Shown here: in pieces, positions 13,601 through 27,748 of the stretch | Numbering within the stretch: position 1 is the first letter of the stretch | Layout: each line of letters opens with the position of its first letter | NCBI RefSeq assembly: GCF_963678635.1 | Contig: NC_087064.1 | Location: forward strand, 41,571,165 to 41,635,164 | Direction of reading: 5' to 3' | Length of the DNA stretch: 64,000 nucleotides | Origin: Symsagittifera roscoffensis | Lineage: Eukaryota > Xenacoelomorpha > Acoela > Convolutidae | Notes under the pieces: model-generated | Database searches by the model: none | What the model was told of the DNA's origin: nothing | What the model saw: only the letters and a program-made list of their open reading frames with translations | Program-made: the position numbers and the translations under genes

Positions 13601-14834
13601 AAAAGTATGTTACAAAAAAGTATATAAATCACTGCATCGTATAATAAACATACTGCAATAATTTACCTTCACAAATAGAAAACTACACATTTTACATAAA
13701 ATAACGTATAAAACTCAGAACATGCACAACGTGAATTTTATTCAAGTTTTTTTGGTAGAATTTAAAAATATTAATTGCGTAAAATCCGCACAAATTATCA
13801 TTTTTTTGTAGTTTTCTGTGAACCATCCGCTGATACTTTTTTGATTACTTGTTCTTTCTCTACTCAAAGAAACATCAAAGAAGTAAATTTTGGTCCAATC
13901 GAGCAATCATGATCCAGTGTTCTGTCATTGCTTGGAGCTGTCATTGCTTGGACCGCAAAAGAGTATTACTACATCAAGAAGGTTTTTTGAAGGACCTTTT
14001 GATGAAATTATTTTTGATGAAAATATCCAAAATCAAACGTTTCATCAAAAACCAGAGGATTTGATCTCTTTAGTTTGGATGGAAAAAGTTCTTGCCAAGA
14101 AAATTTACGATTGGCTCAGATTAAACAATGAAGAGCTGGTCAAGTTTGGTTTTGTTGACAATTTTTTTAGCTAAACACACAGATAGTTTTTACCTGATTA
14201 CAATTCACGAAAAGTTGTTATTCAGAATAATTACCTGACATTGACAGGTGTCACGCCCCTGCAAAATTCAAAATGGTTTTGAATCTTAGTATTTGATTAT
14301 GAACGCGTCTTTGGCATTCTGAAAACCTCACTCGGGCTTGTTAAATGGTTGCTGGTGCATTAGCTCAGTTAGGTGTCTGCTGAACCTTTAGCCCGGTATC
14401 AGTTTTACTAATGTTGAAAGCTTCGGGTGGTGGAGTACAGTTAGTCAAAGCAGTAACCACTAAGTTAAAATATTCCAATTTTATCTTTAAAATCAAAAAA
14501 TTATAAATGTCACAATGCGAGCAATCAAAAAAAACATGCATCCTTTTCCAATGCATTTTATTCAACAAACTACTGAAATAAAATGCAAATACATAAATAA
14601 AAACCTAATTCTTTTTCAACTAATATTATTTAGCAAAATACCGTAATAAAGAGCAAATTTACAATATGACCTGATATTTGAAACAATTACTCTATAAAAA
14701 TTGCAACTTTAATACAATTGGCATAGTTTTGATTGTATGCAGAGCAATGTATGCAGAGCAATTTCGCGTAGTAACAGAACAAGGTCGTTTAAAAATAACA
14801 ATTGCCAAAAAAAATCAGTTCTCTTGATTTTCAA

Positions 14835-14993
14835 AAAAAACTTTTGACGCACTGGATCACAAGATTTTGTTGCATAAATTTGAAAAGCAATATGAATGGA
14901 AAAAAACTGATTTGCTTTATTTGTTTTACCAGAACACCTCAAACATTTTGTCAAACTTATTAAAACGCGAAACGCGATCAACGAGTAGTAGAT
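14835..14993 (+). pseudogene. Short LINE reverse-transcriptase-like remnant in family B
   Basis: The plus-strand frame beginning FDALDHKILLHKFEK resembles the FDxxDHxxLLxKL block found in CR1/Jockey-type LINE reverse transcriptases, which lies between the first catalytic aspartate and the finger/palm region. The frame continues about 50 codons to a stop with no recognisable GVPQG or catalytic YADD block after it. Equivalent stretches occur in each B unit and, more diverged, near 3,262 in array A. I infer a small captured fragment; the match is short and could be convergent. Confidence 0.35.
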
Positions 14994-17900
14994 GTTGGAA
15001 CTGATTTAGAGGGGGCGGTTTGTGCCTTGCTGACGTCATGTATTAAAACACATTTTTGATTTCCGTTCATCGATTCAAATTATAAACATTGGGTATAGAG
15101 TCTATATTGTATTAAGATAGCGAATAGAATTGGTAAGGCTTCAGTGTTTGACCAATAGTAAGATAACGGTAAGAAAAAAGATATTTTCGTGGTGTTTGTG
15201 TAGAAATCTCTAGTTTTTTCGCAAAAATTTTGAGACGCGTTACCTAATTGGTAAATTTCAATGGTGTATTACGTGTAATCGAGCTATTGAAGTTAGTTTT
15301 TTGATTCATGACAAGTCAATGATACTAGTCTTGGCACAAAACTGATCTTTTTTTTAAATTTTACCGAAAAAAGGGGAAGTTTTTTTCTAAGAAAAAATCA
15401 GAAAATATTAATATTTGACCCAATTTGACTTCTGTTACAAAGAAAGTATATAAATCACTGCATCGTATAATAAACATACTGCAATAATTTACCCTCACAA
15501 ATAGAAAACTACACATTTTACATAAAATAACGTATAAAACTCAGAACATGCACAACGTGAATTTTATTCAAGTTTTTTTGGTAGAATTTAAAAATATTAA
15601 TTGCGTAAAATCCGCACAAATTATCATTTTTTTGTAGTTTTCTGTGAACCATCCGCTGATACTTTTTTGATTACTTGTTCTTTCTCTACTCAAAGAAACA
15701 TCAAAGAAGTAAATTTTGGTCCAATCGAGCAATCATGATCCAGTGTTCTGTCATTGCTTGGAGCTGTCATTGCTTGGACCGCAAAAGAGTATTACTACAA
15801 CAAGAAGGTTTTTTGAAGGACCTTTTGATGAAATTATTTTTGATGAAAATATCCAAAATCAAACGTTTCATCAAAAACCAGAGGATTTGATCTCTTTAGT
15901 TTGGATGGAAAAAGTTCTTGCCCAGAAAATTTACGATTGGCTCAGATTAAACAATGAAGAGCTGGTCAAGTTTGGTTTTGTTGACAATTTTTTTAGCTAA
16001 ACACACAGATAGTTTTTACCTGATTACAATTCACGAAAAGTTGTTATTGAGAATAATTACCTGAAATTGACAGGTGTCACGCCCCTGCAAAATTCAAAAT
16101 GGTTTTGAATCTTAGTATTTGATTATGAACGCGTCTTTGGCATTCTGAAAACCTCACTCGGGCTTGTTAAATGGTTGCTGGTGCATTAGCTCAGTTAGGT
16201 GTCTGCTGAACCTTTAGCCCGGTATCAGTTTTACTAATGTTGAAAGCTTCGGGTGGTGGAGTACAGTTAGTCAAAGCAGTAACCACTAAGTTAAAATATT
16301 CCAATTTTATCTTTAAAAGCAAAAAATTATAAATGTCACAATGCGAGCAATCAAAAAAAACATGCATCCTTTTCCAATGCATTTTATTCAACAAACTACT
16401 GAAATAAAATGCAAATACATAAATAAAAACCTAATTTTTTTTCAACTAATATTATTTAGCAAAATACCGTAATAAAGAGCAAATTTACAACATGACCTGA
16501 TATTTGAATCAATTACTCTATAAAAATTGCAACTTTAATACAATTGGCATAGTTTTGATTGTATGCAGAGCAATGTATGCAGAGCAATTTCGCGTAGTAA
16601 CAGAACAAGGTCGTTTAAAAATAACAATTGCCAAAAAAAATCAGTTCTCTTGATTTTCAAAAAAAAACTTTTGACGCACTGGATCACAAGATTTTGTTGC
16701 ATAAATTTGAAAAGCAATATGAATGGAAAAAAACTGATTTGCTTTATTTGTTTTACCAGAACACCTCAAACATTTTGTCAAACTTATTAAAACGCGAAAC
16801 GCGATCAACGAGTAGTAGATGTTGGAACTGATTTAGAGGGGGCGGTTTGTGCCTTGCTGACGCCATGTATTAAAACACGTTTTTGATTTCCGTTCATCGA
16901 TTCAAATCATAAACATTGGGTATAGAGTCTACATTGTATTAAGATAGCGAATAGAATTGGTAAGGCTTCAGTGTTTGACCAATAGTAAGATAACGGTAAG
17001 AAAAAAGATATTTTCGTGGTGTTTGTGTAGAAATCTCTAGTTTTTTCGCAAAAATTTTGAGACGTGTTATCTAATTGGTAAATTTCAATGGTGTATTACG
17101 TGTAATCGAGGTATTGAAGTTAGTTATTTGATTCATGACAAGTCAATGATACTAGTCTTGGCACAAAACTGATCTTTTTTTTTAATTTTACCGAAAAAAG
17201 GGGAAGTTTTTTTCTAAGAAAAAATCAGAAAATATTAATATTTGACCCAATTTGACTTCTGTTACAAAGAAAGTATATAAATCACTGCATCGTATAATAA
17301 ACATACTGCAATAATTTACCCTCACAAATAGAAAACTACACATTTTACATAAAATAACGTATAAAACTCAGAACATGCACAACGTGAATTTTATTCAAGT
17401 TTTTTTGGTAGAATTTAAAAATATTAATTGCGTAAAATCCGCACAAATTATCATTTTTTTGTAGTTTTCTGTGAACCATCCGCTGATACTTTTTTGATTA
17501 CTTGTTCTTTCTCTACTCAAAGAAACATCAAAGAAGTAAATTTTGGTCCAATCGAGCATTCATGATCCAGTGTTCTGTCATTGCTTGGAGCTGTCATTGC
17601 TTGGACCGCAAAAGAGTATTACTACAACAAGAAGGTTTTTTGAAGGACCTTTTGATGAAATTATTTTTGATGAAAATATCCAAAATCAAACGTTTCATCA
17701 AAAACCAGAGGATTTGATCTCTTTAGTTTGGATGGAAAAAGTTCTTGCCCAGAAAATTTACGATTGGCTCAGATTAAACAATGAAGAGCTGGTCAAGTTT
17801 GGTTTTGTTGACAATTTTTTTAGCTAAACACACAGATAGTTTTTACCTGATTACAATTCACGAAAAGTTGTTATTCAGAATAATTACCTGAAATTGACAG

Positions 17901-20900
17901 GTGTCACGCCCCTGCAAAATTCAAAATGGTTTTGAATCTTAGTATTTGATTATGAACGCGTCTTTGGCATTCTGAAAACCTCACTCGGGCTTGTTAAATG
18001 GTTGCTGGTGCATTAGCTCAGTTAGGTGTCTGCTGAACCTTTAGCCCGGTATCAGTTTTACTAATGTTGAAAGCTTCGGGTGGTGGAGTACAGTTAGTCA
18101 AAGCAGTAACCACTAAGTTAAAATATTCCAATTTTATCTTTAAAATCAAAAAATTATAAATGTCACAATGCGAGCAATCAAAAAAAACATGCATCCTTTT
18201 CCAATGCATTTTATTCAACAAACTACTGAAATAAAATGCAAATACATAAATAAAAACCTAATTTTTTTTCAACTAATATTATTTAGCAAAATACCGTAAT
18301 AAAGAGCAAATTTACAATATGACCTGATATTTGAATCAATTACTCTATAAAAATTGCAACTTTAATACAATTGGCATAGTTTTGATTGTATGCAGAGCAA
18401 TGTATGCAGAGCAATTTCGCGTAGTAACAGAACAAGGTCGTTTAAAAATAACAATTGCCAAAAAAAATCAGTTCTCTTGATTTTCAAAAAAAACTTTTGA
18501 CGCACTGGATCACAAGATTTTGTTGCATAAATTTGAAAAGCAATATGAATGGAAAAAAACTGATTTGCTTTATTTGTTTTACCAGAACACCTCAAACATT
18601 TTGTCAAACTTATTAAAACGCGAAACGCGATCAACGAGTAGTAGATGTTGGAACTGATTTAGAGGGGGCGGTTTGTGCCTTGCTGACGCCATGTATTAAA
18701 ACACGTTTTTGATTTCCGTTCATCGATTCAAATCATAAACATTGGGTATAGAGTCTACATTGTATTAAGATAGCGAATAGAATTGGTAAGGCTTCAGTGT
18801 TTGACCAATAGTAAGATAACGGTAAGAAAAAAGATATTTTCGTGGTGTTTGTGTAGAAATCTCTAGTTTTTTCGCAAAAATTTTGAGACGTGTTATCTAA
18901 TTGGTAAATTTCAATGGTGTATTACGTGTAATCGAGGTATTGAAGTTAGTTATTTGATTCATGACAAGTCAATGATACTAGTCTTGGCACAAAACTGATC
19001 TTTTTTTTTAATTTTACCGAAAAAAGGGGAAGTTTTTTTCTAAGAAAAAATCAGAAAATATTAATATTTGACCCAATTTGACTTCTGTTACAAAGAAAGT
19101 ATATAAATCACTGCATCGTATAATAAACATACTGCAATAATTTACCCTCACAAATAGAAAACTACACATTTTACATAAAATAACGTATAAAACTCAGAAC
19201 ATGCACAACGTGAATTTTATTCAAGTTTTTTTGGTAGAATTTAAAAATATTAATTGCGTAAAATCCGCACAAATTATCATTTTTTTGTAGTTTTCTGTGA
19301 ACCATCCGCTGATACTTTTTTGATTACTTGTTCTTTCTCTACTCAAAGAAACATCAAAGAAGTAAATTTTGGTCCAATCGAGCATTCATGATCCAGTGTT
19401 CTGTCATTGCTTGGAGCTGTCATTGCTTGGACCGCAAAAGAGTATTACTACAACAAGAAGGTTTTTTGAAGGACCTTTTGATGAAATTATTTTTGATGAA
19501 AATATCCAAAATCAAACGTTTCATCAAAAACCAGAGGATTTGATCTCTTTAGTTTGGATGGAAAAAGTTCTTGCCCAGAAAATTTACGATTGGCTCAGAT
19601 TAAACAATGAAGAGCTGGTCAAGTTTGGTTTTGTTGACAATTTTTTTAGCTAAACACACAGATAGTTTTTACCTGATTACAATTCACGAAAAGTTGTTAT
19701 TCAGAATAATTACCTGAAATTGACAGGTGTCACGCCCCTGCAAAATTCAAAATGGTTTTGAATCTTAGTATTTGATTATGAACGCGTCTTTGGCATTCTG
19801 AAAACCTCACTCGGGCTTGTTAAATGGTTGCTGGTGCATTAGCTCAGTTAGGTGTCTGCTGAACCTTTAGCCCGGTATCAGTTTTACTAATGTTGAAAGC
19901 TTCGGGTGGTGGAGTACAGTTAGTCAAAGCAGTAACCACTAAGTTAAAATATTCCAATTTTATCTTTAAAATCAAAAAATTATAAATGTCACAATGCGAG
20001 CAATCAAAAAAAACATGCATCCTTTTCCAATGCATTTTATTCAACAAACTACTGAAATAAAATGCAAATACATAAATAAAAACCTAATTTTTTTTCAACT
20101 AATATTATTTAGCAAAATACCGTAATAAAGAGCAAATTTACAATATGACCTGATATTTGAATCAATTACTCTATAAAAATTGCAACTTTAATACAATTGG
20201 CATAGTTTTGATTGTATGCAGAGCAATGTATGCAGAGCAATTTCGCGTAGTAACAGAACAAGGTCGTTTAAAAATAACAATTGCCAAAAAAAAATCAGTT
20301 CTCTTGATTTTCAAAAAAAACTTTTGACGCACTGGATCACAAGATTTTGTTGCATAAATTTGAAAAGCAATATGAATGGAAAAAAACTGATTTGCTTTAT
20401 TTGTTTTACCAGAACACCTCAAACATTTTGTCAAACTTATTAAAACGCGAAACGCGATCAACGAGTAGTAGATGTTGGAACTGATTTAGAGGGGGCGGTT
20501 TGTGCCTTGCTGACGCCATGTATTAAAACACGTTTTTGATTTCCGTTCATCGATTCAAATCATAAACATTGGGTATAGAGTCTACATTGTATTAAGATAG
20601 CGAATAGAATTGGTAAGGCTTCAGTGTTTGACCAATAGTAAGATAACGGTAAGAAAAAAGATATTTTCGTGGTGTTTGTGTAGAAATCTCTAGTTTTTTC
20701 GCAAAAATTTTGAGACGTGTTATCTAATTGGTAAATTTCAATGGTGTATTACGTGTAATCGAGGTATTGAAGTTAGTTATTTGATTCATGACAAGTCAAT
20801 GATACTAGTCTTGGCACAAAACTGATCTTTTTTTTTAATTTTACCGAAAAAAGGGGAAGTTTTTTTCTAAGAAAAAATCAGAAAATATTAATATTTGACC

Positions 20901-23300
20901 CAATTTGACTTCTGTCTTAATTACATATAATTTTTCAACCAATTATGCTCAATCTAGCTGAAACCTGCTGTAACTTTGAGAAAAACAGTTCTTTCAGAAA
21001 AAATATGTTACAAAGAAAGTATATAAATCACTGCATCGTATAATAAACTTACTGCAATAATTTACCCAAACAAAAAGAAAACTACCTATTTTAAATAAAA
21101 TAACGTAAAAAACTCAGAAAATGCACAACGTAAATTTTATTCAAGTTTTTTTGGTAGAATTTAAAAATATCAATTGCGTAAAATCCGCACAAATTATCAT
21201 TTTTTTTGTAGTTTTCTGTGAACCATCCGCTTATAGTTTTTTGATTACTTGTTCTTTTTCTACTCAAAGAAACATCAAAGTAGTAAATTTTGGTCCAATC
21301 GAGCAATCATGATCGAGTGTTCTGTCAATGCTTGGATCGCAAAAGAGTATTTTGTTAGTTGAGGAACTTTATCAGATGGGTAAGGTCCAATGTGTTTGAA
21401 CCTGATCTAGCTAATTCTTTCAAAAAAACTTACTAGTAAAAAACTATCTATTTTTGCACCTATTGGCTGCTTTGGATCTAAAAAACGAAGAAAGTAATTT
21501 CTTTTGGTAGAGTTTGGAACATAAATATTTAAAAAATTGACTAACATTCATTTAGGTACTGAATAAAAAAAAACACATTCACAAGCCTTATGTAATGGAC
21601 ACTGCTTTACAGTCTAAGTTGTAGAAAACTCACTGGTTTTCAATTATGCAACATTCATTGTCTACTTTTGGTTGCTTACATATGATAAGTAAAGTTGTGG
21701 TTCTTCATCTGAGTCATCCTCCGATTTTGCTCTATGTTCTGCTTTTTTTCTCTTGAAAGCATTGAACGACCTTCGCTTGAAAAAGTACAACTTTTAACTA
21801 CCATGGGTCCCGCATGTCCAAATAGAGATTGCAGTCCGTCTTTTTGCTGGTTGGTCTGTAAAATTCGTATTAGTTCCTCTGACCCCCAAGGTGGATTAAA
21901 CGTGAGACTAGTTTCTTTCGCACTTCAGCTTAGAAATTGTGATAACCTACTTTTGGTCCTCTCATTATTCGTTTCGCATTTTCCGCTCCACCCTTTCACT
22001 TTGCCAGCTTTTCTTTTTCTATTCTTGCTGCTTTTGCAATAGTAGATTCTGACGATCGATGTGAATACGGTCTTGGTAATGGTTCTAGTATGACTGCTTT
22101 CGGTAGCTCTGGAACGATGTGGCGATCAACATCCTCCGTAACCACCATTATGGTCTGGTCCAGCCACGTTTTGATTAACAATTGGGGTCATTCGAAGCCG
22201 AAAAGCAGTATACAGGAACATCTAGGTCAGCATGTAAAAATTGGGTCTTGTTTGAATTAGTTTATTTCGAACTTCGATAAATGGCAGTAACAACTTTTCT
22301 CGAGTGAACAAATCAATGGCAAGCCTGCCATAGAGTGAAAAACTATCCTGCTCCTAAGGAATTTGCTCTATCAGTGAACAGATGCATATCAAAACCTTGG
22401 GGAACTCTTCAAAAACCTATCCATGACAAGCAAGTATTCTTTTATTACTCATGCCGATGAGTTGAACTCGTTCGATATTTGTGCTTTACACTTACAGAGG
22501 ATATAAACCATTGGCGCTGTGAACTATTTTACTCGTAAAATTAACTCCACAATTGGAGAATAGAAAATGTAGTAGGTTGTTTTCATATGGTAAATAAAAT
22601 TTTGGTTCCTTATATGAGTCATCCTCTGATTTTCCTCTATGTTCTGCTTTATCTCTCTTGAAAGCATCGAACAACCTTCCCTTGAAAAAAAAAACTTTGA
22701 ACACGATGGGTCCCGCATGTCCAAATAGAGATTGCAGTCCGTCTAAAATTCAAGTTAAATACTACTTTCTCTAGAGAAGTACTGGGAAACGCTTCTTGCG
22801 AGTAAGATGATATCAATTTACCCGAAACTGGGACTTTAAAAAAAATCATCAAGAAGAAAATGTTAAAGCACGTACCGAAAATGGCTACTTTGATTTAAAC
22901 TCATTTTATAATGTCGAAAATATATTCGCGAGAGCGACTGTTTTTCGACTTACATTTTTGGAAAATGGATCTGGTTCTACTAGTTCTACGCTTGGATTTT
23001 TTTCTACCTCCCAATTGTTGCAAATTTTTTTGAAGTTTTGATAGAATTTGGAACGAAAAATATTTTAAAGTTGACCTACATTCATTTAGGTACTGAATCA
23101 AAAAAATCCTAGACACAAGCCTTATGTAATGGACAAGGGCTTTTGAATACTGCTTTAAAGTCTAGCTTGTGGAAAACTTTCGGATTTTCAATAATGCAGC
23201 GGTCATTGTCTACTTTTGCTGAGGAGTTAGTTCTGAAGTAAAACCAAATAGATAGTACGGAGACAAAAACGATGAAAAATTCCAAACAAAAAACATTTTT

Positions 23301-23645
23301 TTAGGAACCTAAACACTCAGAAAAGTTAAACGTTTTTAGCGACTGTTCCATATTTGTCGAGTTCAACATTTGATAATTTTTCTTCCAAGGGTACGCAAAT
23401 GTGTTGTCCTGTAGTGTTATATTATTTAAGCGTGAAATGAACAAATCCCGCACTAGCTCATCTTGAAGCGTTTTAACTCCGGTCTGTCTGTTTGAGCAGT
23501 TAGTGCAGTGCAAATCCTTTTTAGGGCTTTGTTCGCCCCTGAACGTCTGCTTTGATGTTTCTTTTTGCTGGTTGGTCTGTAAAATTCGTTTTTGTTCTTC
23601 TGACCCCCAAGGTGGATTAAACGTGAGACTAGTTTTTTTTCGCAT
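23301..23645 (-). pseudogene. gag-like fragment, family C unit 1
   Basis: A 114-codon open stretch. Its middle, around ELVRDLFISRLNNITLQD, resembles the end of the capsid region of Ty3/gypsy gag proteins, where an xELVRDxFI(x)G...LQ(D/E)xL pattern is usual. The following helix and zinc knuckles are missing, and the frame runs into unrelated codons. It differs from its tandem copy 1.72 kb away by only a few residues. It is read as a dead fragment multiplied with the array. Confidence 0.5.
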
Positions 23646-25018
23646 TTAAGCTTAGAAATTGTGATAACCCACTTTTGGTCCTCTCATCATTCGTTTCGCA
23701 TTTTCCGCTCCTTCCTTTCACTTTGCCAGCTTTTCTCTTTCTATTCTTGCTGCTTTTGCAGTAGTAGAATCTGACATCGAGGTGAATACGGTCTTGGTAA
23801 TGGTTCTAGTATGACTGCTTTCGGTAGCTCTGGAACGATGTGGCGATCAACATCCTCCGTAACCACCATTATGGTCTGGTCTAGCCACGTTTTGATTAAC
23901 AATTGGGGTCATTCGAAGCCGAAAAGCAGTATACAGGAACATCTAGGTCAGCATGTAAAAATTGGGTCTTGTTTGAATTAGTTTATTTCGAACTTCGATA
24001 AATGGCAGTAACAACTTTTCTCGAGTGAACAAATCAATGGCAAGCCTCCCATAGAGTGAAAAACTATCCTGCTCCTAAGGAATTTGCTCTATCATTGAAC
24101 AGATGCATATCAAAGCCTTAGGGAGTTCTTCAAAAATATATCTATGACAAGCAAGTATTCTTTTATTACTCATGCCGATGAGTTGAACTCGTTCGATATA
24201 TGTGCTTTACACTTACAGAGGATATAAACCATTGGCGCTGTGAACTATTTTACTGGTAAAATTAACTCCACGATTGGAGAAGAGAATGTAGTAGGTTGTT
24301 TTCATATGGTAAATAAAATTGTGGTTCCTTATATGAGTCATCCTCTGATTTTCCTCTATGTTCTGCTTTATCTCTCTTGAAAGCATCGAACAACCTTCCC
24401 TTGAAAAAGTACAACTTTGAACACGATGGGTCCCGCATGTCCAAATAGAGATTGCAGTCCGTCTAAAATTCAAGTTAAATACTACTTTCTCTAGAGAAAT
24501 ACTGGGAAACGCTTCTTGCGTGTAAGATGATATCAATTTACCCGAAACTGGGACTTTAAAAAAAATCATCAAGAAGAAAATGTTAAAGTACGTACCGAAA
24601 ATGGCTACTTTGATTTAAACTCATTTTATAATGTCGAAAATATATTCGCGAAAGCGACTGTTTTTCGACTTACATTTTTGGAAAATGGATCTGGTTCTAC
24701 TAGTTCTACGCTTGGATTTTTTTCTACCTCCCAATTGTTGCAAATTTTTTTGAAGTTTTGGTAGAATTTGGAACGAAAAATATTTTAAAGTTGACCTACA
24801 TTAATTTAGGTACTGAATCAAAAAAATCCTAGACACAAGCCTTATGTAATGGACAAGGGCTTTTGAATACTGCTTTAAAGTCTAGCTTGTGGAAAACTTT
24901 CGGCTTTCAATAATGCAGCGGTCATTGTCTACTTTTGCTGAGGAGTTAGTTCTGAAGTAAAACCAAATAGACAGTACGGAGACAAAAACGATGAAAAATT
25001 CCAAAAAAAAACATTTTT

Positions 25019-25363
25019 TTAGGAACCTAAACACTCAGAAAAGTTAAAGGTTTTTAGCGAATGTTCCATATTTGTCGAGTTCAACAGTTGATAATTTTTC
25101 TTCCAAGGGTACGCAAATGTGTTGTCCTGTAGTGTTATATTATTTAAGCGTGAAATGAACAAATCCCGCACTAGCTCATCTTGAAGCGTTTTAACTCCGG
25201 TCTGTCTGTTTGAGCAGTTAGTGCAGTGCAAATCATTTTTAGGGCTTTGTTCGCCTCTGAACGTCTGCTTTGATGTTTCTTTTTGCTGGTTGGTCTGTAA
25301 AATTCGTTTTTGTTCTTCTGACCCCCAAGGTGGATTAAACGTGAGACTAGTTTTTTTTCGCAT
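25019..25363 (-). pseudogene. gag-like fragment, family C unit 2
   Basis: The 1,718-bp-displaced twin of the fragment at 23,301-23,645, with the same start, stop and capsid-like ELVRDLFIS motif and four residue differences. It shares the loss of the knuckle region, so the loss came before the tandem duplication. Confidence 0.5.
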
Positions 25364-27244
25364 TTAAGCTTAGAAATTGTGATAACCTACTTTTGGTCCT
25401 CTCATCATTCGTTTCGCATTTTCCGCTCCTTCCTTTCACTTTGCCAGCTTTTCTCTTTCTATTCTTGCTGCTTTTGCAGTAGTAGAATCTGACATCGAGG
25501 TGAATACGGTCTTGGTAATGGTTCTAGTATGACTGCTTTCGGTAGCTCTGGAACGATGTGGCGATCAACATCCTCCGTAACCACCATTATGGTCTGGTCT
25601 AGCCACGTTTTGATTAACAATTGGGGTCATTCGAAGCCGAAAAGCAGTATACAGGAACATCTAGGTCAGCATGTAAAAATTGGGTCTTGTTTGAATTAGT
25701 TTATTTCGAACTTCGATAAATGGCAGTAACAACTTTTCTCGAGTGAACAAATCAAGGGCAAGCCTCCCATAGAGTGAAAAACTATCCTGCTCCTAAGGAA
25801 TTTGCTCTATCATTGAACAGATGCATATCAAAGCCTTAGGGAGTTCTTCTAAAATATATCTATGACAAGCAAGTTTTCTTTTATTACTCATGCCGATGAA
25901 TTGAATTCGTTCGATATTTGTGCTTTACACGGACAGAGGATATAAACCATTGGCGCTGTTAACTATTGTACTGCTTTAAAATTCACTTCACAATTGGAGA
26001 ATAGAGAATGTAGTAGGTTGTTTACATATGGCTAGTAAAATTGTGGTTCCTCATCTGAGTCATCCTCTGATTTTGCTCTATGTTCTGCCTTTTCTCTCTT
26101 GAAAGCCTCGAACAACCTTACCTTGAAAAAGTACAACTTTGAACTACGATGGGTCCCGCAATGTCCAAATAGAGATTGCAGTCTGCCTAAAATTCAAGTT
26201 AAATTCTACTTTCTCGAGAAAAGTACTGGGAAACACTTCTTGCGTATAAGAAGATATAAATTTATCCAAAACTGAGACTTTATCAAAAATCATTAAAGAA
26301 GAAAATGTTAAAGCACGTACCGAAAACGGCTACCTTGATTTGAACTCATTTAATAATGTAGAAAATGTATTCGCGAGGGCGACTGCTTTTCGACTTACAA
26401 TTTTGGAAAATGGATCTGGTTCTACTAGTTCTAAGCTTGGATTTTTTTTCTACCTCCCAATTGTTGCAATGTTGTTAAAGTTAGAATGATTGGCTGTTTA
26501 AGCAGCTAGTTTGAGCTGGCGTCAAGCAAACTTTTTATCTGGTACCGCAAAAAAAATTTATCTCTCTTTTCTTGTTAACAATTTGACTCAACCTGTCTAA
26601 TAGTTCATATACGTTTGTCAATAGTTCATAATTTATTCTTGTATAACTGTCTAACGATGGGTTTCGCGGCTAGTGTCATTTAATATTATATCGTCTCTTT
26701 AGTACTAATAACTGTGAGTGCTATAAAACAGCCGATGATACATTTGTCGAGTTTTGTTTAAGCCCCTTCTCTAGCAATTTTTCTTTTTTTTCGAATTGCG
26801 CTTGAATATGTATCAAAATACATCTGCCTTTTCTTGAACCGGGCACAGTGCAAAATTTAAATTTCAATGAAACAATATGGTTTTAAGATACTCCTTTGCC
26901 ATCAAAAAGATTTTTAAACATTCCAATTTGCTCGTCTATAATCTCTCGGTTCCTTGTCCTCGCGTTGTAATGCATCAAAACCTGTTCAGCCTAGCTAATG
27001 CTTAATGGGTTTCCTTTTCGTCGTTCGCGGATTTCTTCCAGTTTAAAACTCTTTGAAATGGAACTGTGTTTTTGGTGTTCTGTTCGCCTTTTGGTGGTCT
27101 GTGTTTTTGGTGGTCTGGTCTGTTTTGACGCTTATGTCTCATTCTCGGCCAATTCTCTGTTCGATGGCCATTAATTTTGAACTCCTCTGACGAATCTGCC
27201 TTTTCAACCAGATCTCATTCCGTCCGTGAATCTTCTGATGAGTT

Positions 27245-27748
27245 CATGTTGTCTCATTAACCTGTTATGACTTGAACATTTTGATAAAATGATTTGACTG
27301 CTTCGTTTTCGATATCTTTCCTGTTGCCGGGCAGTTTTACAAATGATACTCACCGAATATTCTACCGCACTTAAGGCATATTTCTTTCCTTCATTCCGGT
27401 CAGCAAAATTGCCGTCTCTGTTTTTCGGTAGTTATTGTATGAGGAATTGGACTTCCTGTTTCCTTGATTTTGAACATTCAAATTTGATTCTGGTTTATTC
27501 TGCTCTGCCCGCTGGAGTTTTTTGACGATTAACTGTTTTTTTTCCTGATGCACCCGTGTTGCTTGTTTGCTCTCTTCAAACCTTTGTGCTCGTTTCAATA
27601 TTTCTTTTGGTGCCAATTTCTCGAACGCAAGTTTGTCCTGTAGTTTTACCTTTTTCAAGCAAGAAATGAACCAATCACGCACTAGCTCAGTTTGTAGCGT
27701 TCCTAACTCCGATCTGTCTCCTTGAGCAGTTAGTGCAGCGCGAAACAT
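27245..27748 (-). pseudogene. Ty3/gypsy gag fragment with decayed zinc knuckles, family C unit 3
   Basis: The best preserved gag remnant of the array. On the minus strand it begins near 27,748 with a capsid-end segment (TELVRDWFISCLKKVKLQDK, then a lysine/glutamate-rich helix with LKRAQRFEESKQAT) and a basic, asparagine-rich linker. After a frameshift near 27,380 comes a decayed knuckle: C-L-K-C, seven residues, H, L, a stop, N, C-P-A-T-G. A second, cysteine-poor knuckle follows and ends near 27,245. This order (capsid end, basic linker, CxxC..H..CPA(Y/T)G, second knuckle) is typical of mag-type Ty3/gypsy gag. Further along the minus strand (about 26,990-26,800) are traces resembling the linker before reverse transcriptase. 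It is non-functional. Confidence 0.6.

Larger units (their letters stand above)
10130..21345. repeat. Repeat family B: six tandem units of ~1.83-1.88 kb
   Basis: The landmark 'ggttttttgaaggacctttt' recurs near 10,232, 12,114, 13,980, 15,806, 17,632 and 19,459. The first two periods are ~1.88 and ~1.87 kb; the rest are 1,826-1,827 bp. Units starting near 13.97, 15.80, 17.62 and 19.45 kb are almost identical, while the first two and the extreme 3' end are diverged. Each unit has a plus-strand 94-codon ORF-like stretch, minus-strand ORFs of 67 and up to 96 codons, an A-box-like motif, and a short stretch resembling a LINE reverse transcriptase. None is a convincing gene. Confidence 0.93.

Noticed and set aside
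13849-19653. 94- and 71-codon plus-strand ORFs repeated in family B as a gene family
   Set aside because: They overlap each other in different frames, are identical simply because the units are nearly identical, and in the two diverged units they are disrupted.
10130-21345. CRISPR array or prokaryotic repeat system
   Set aside because: Repeat units are kilobases long without short repeat-spacer structure, and the window is clearly from an animal nucleus.
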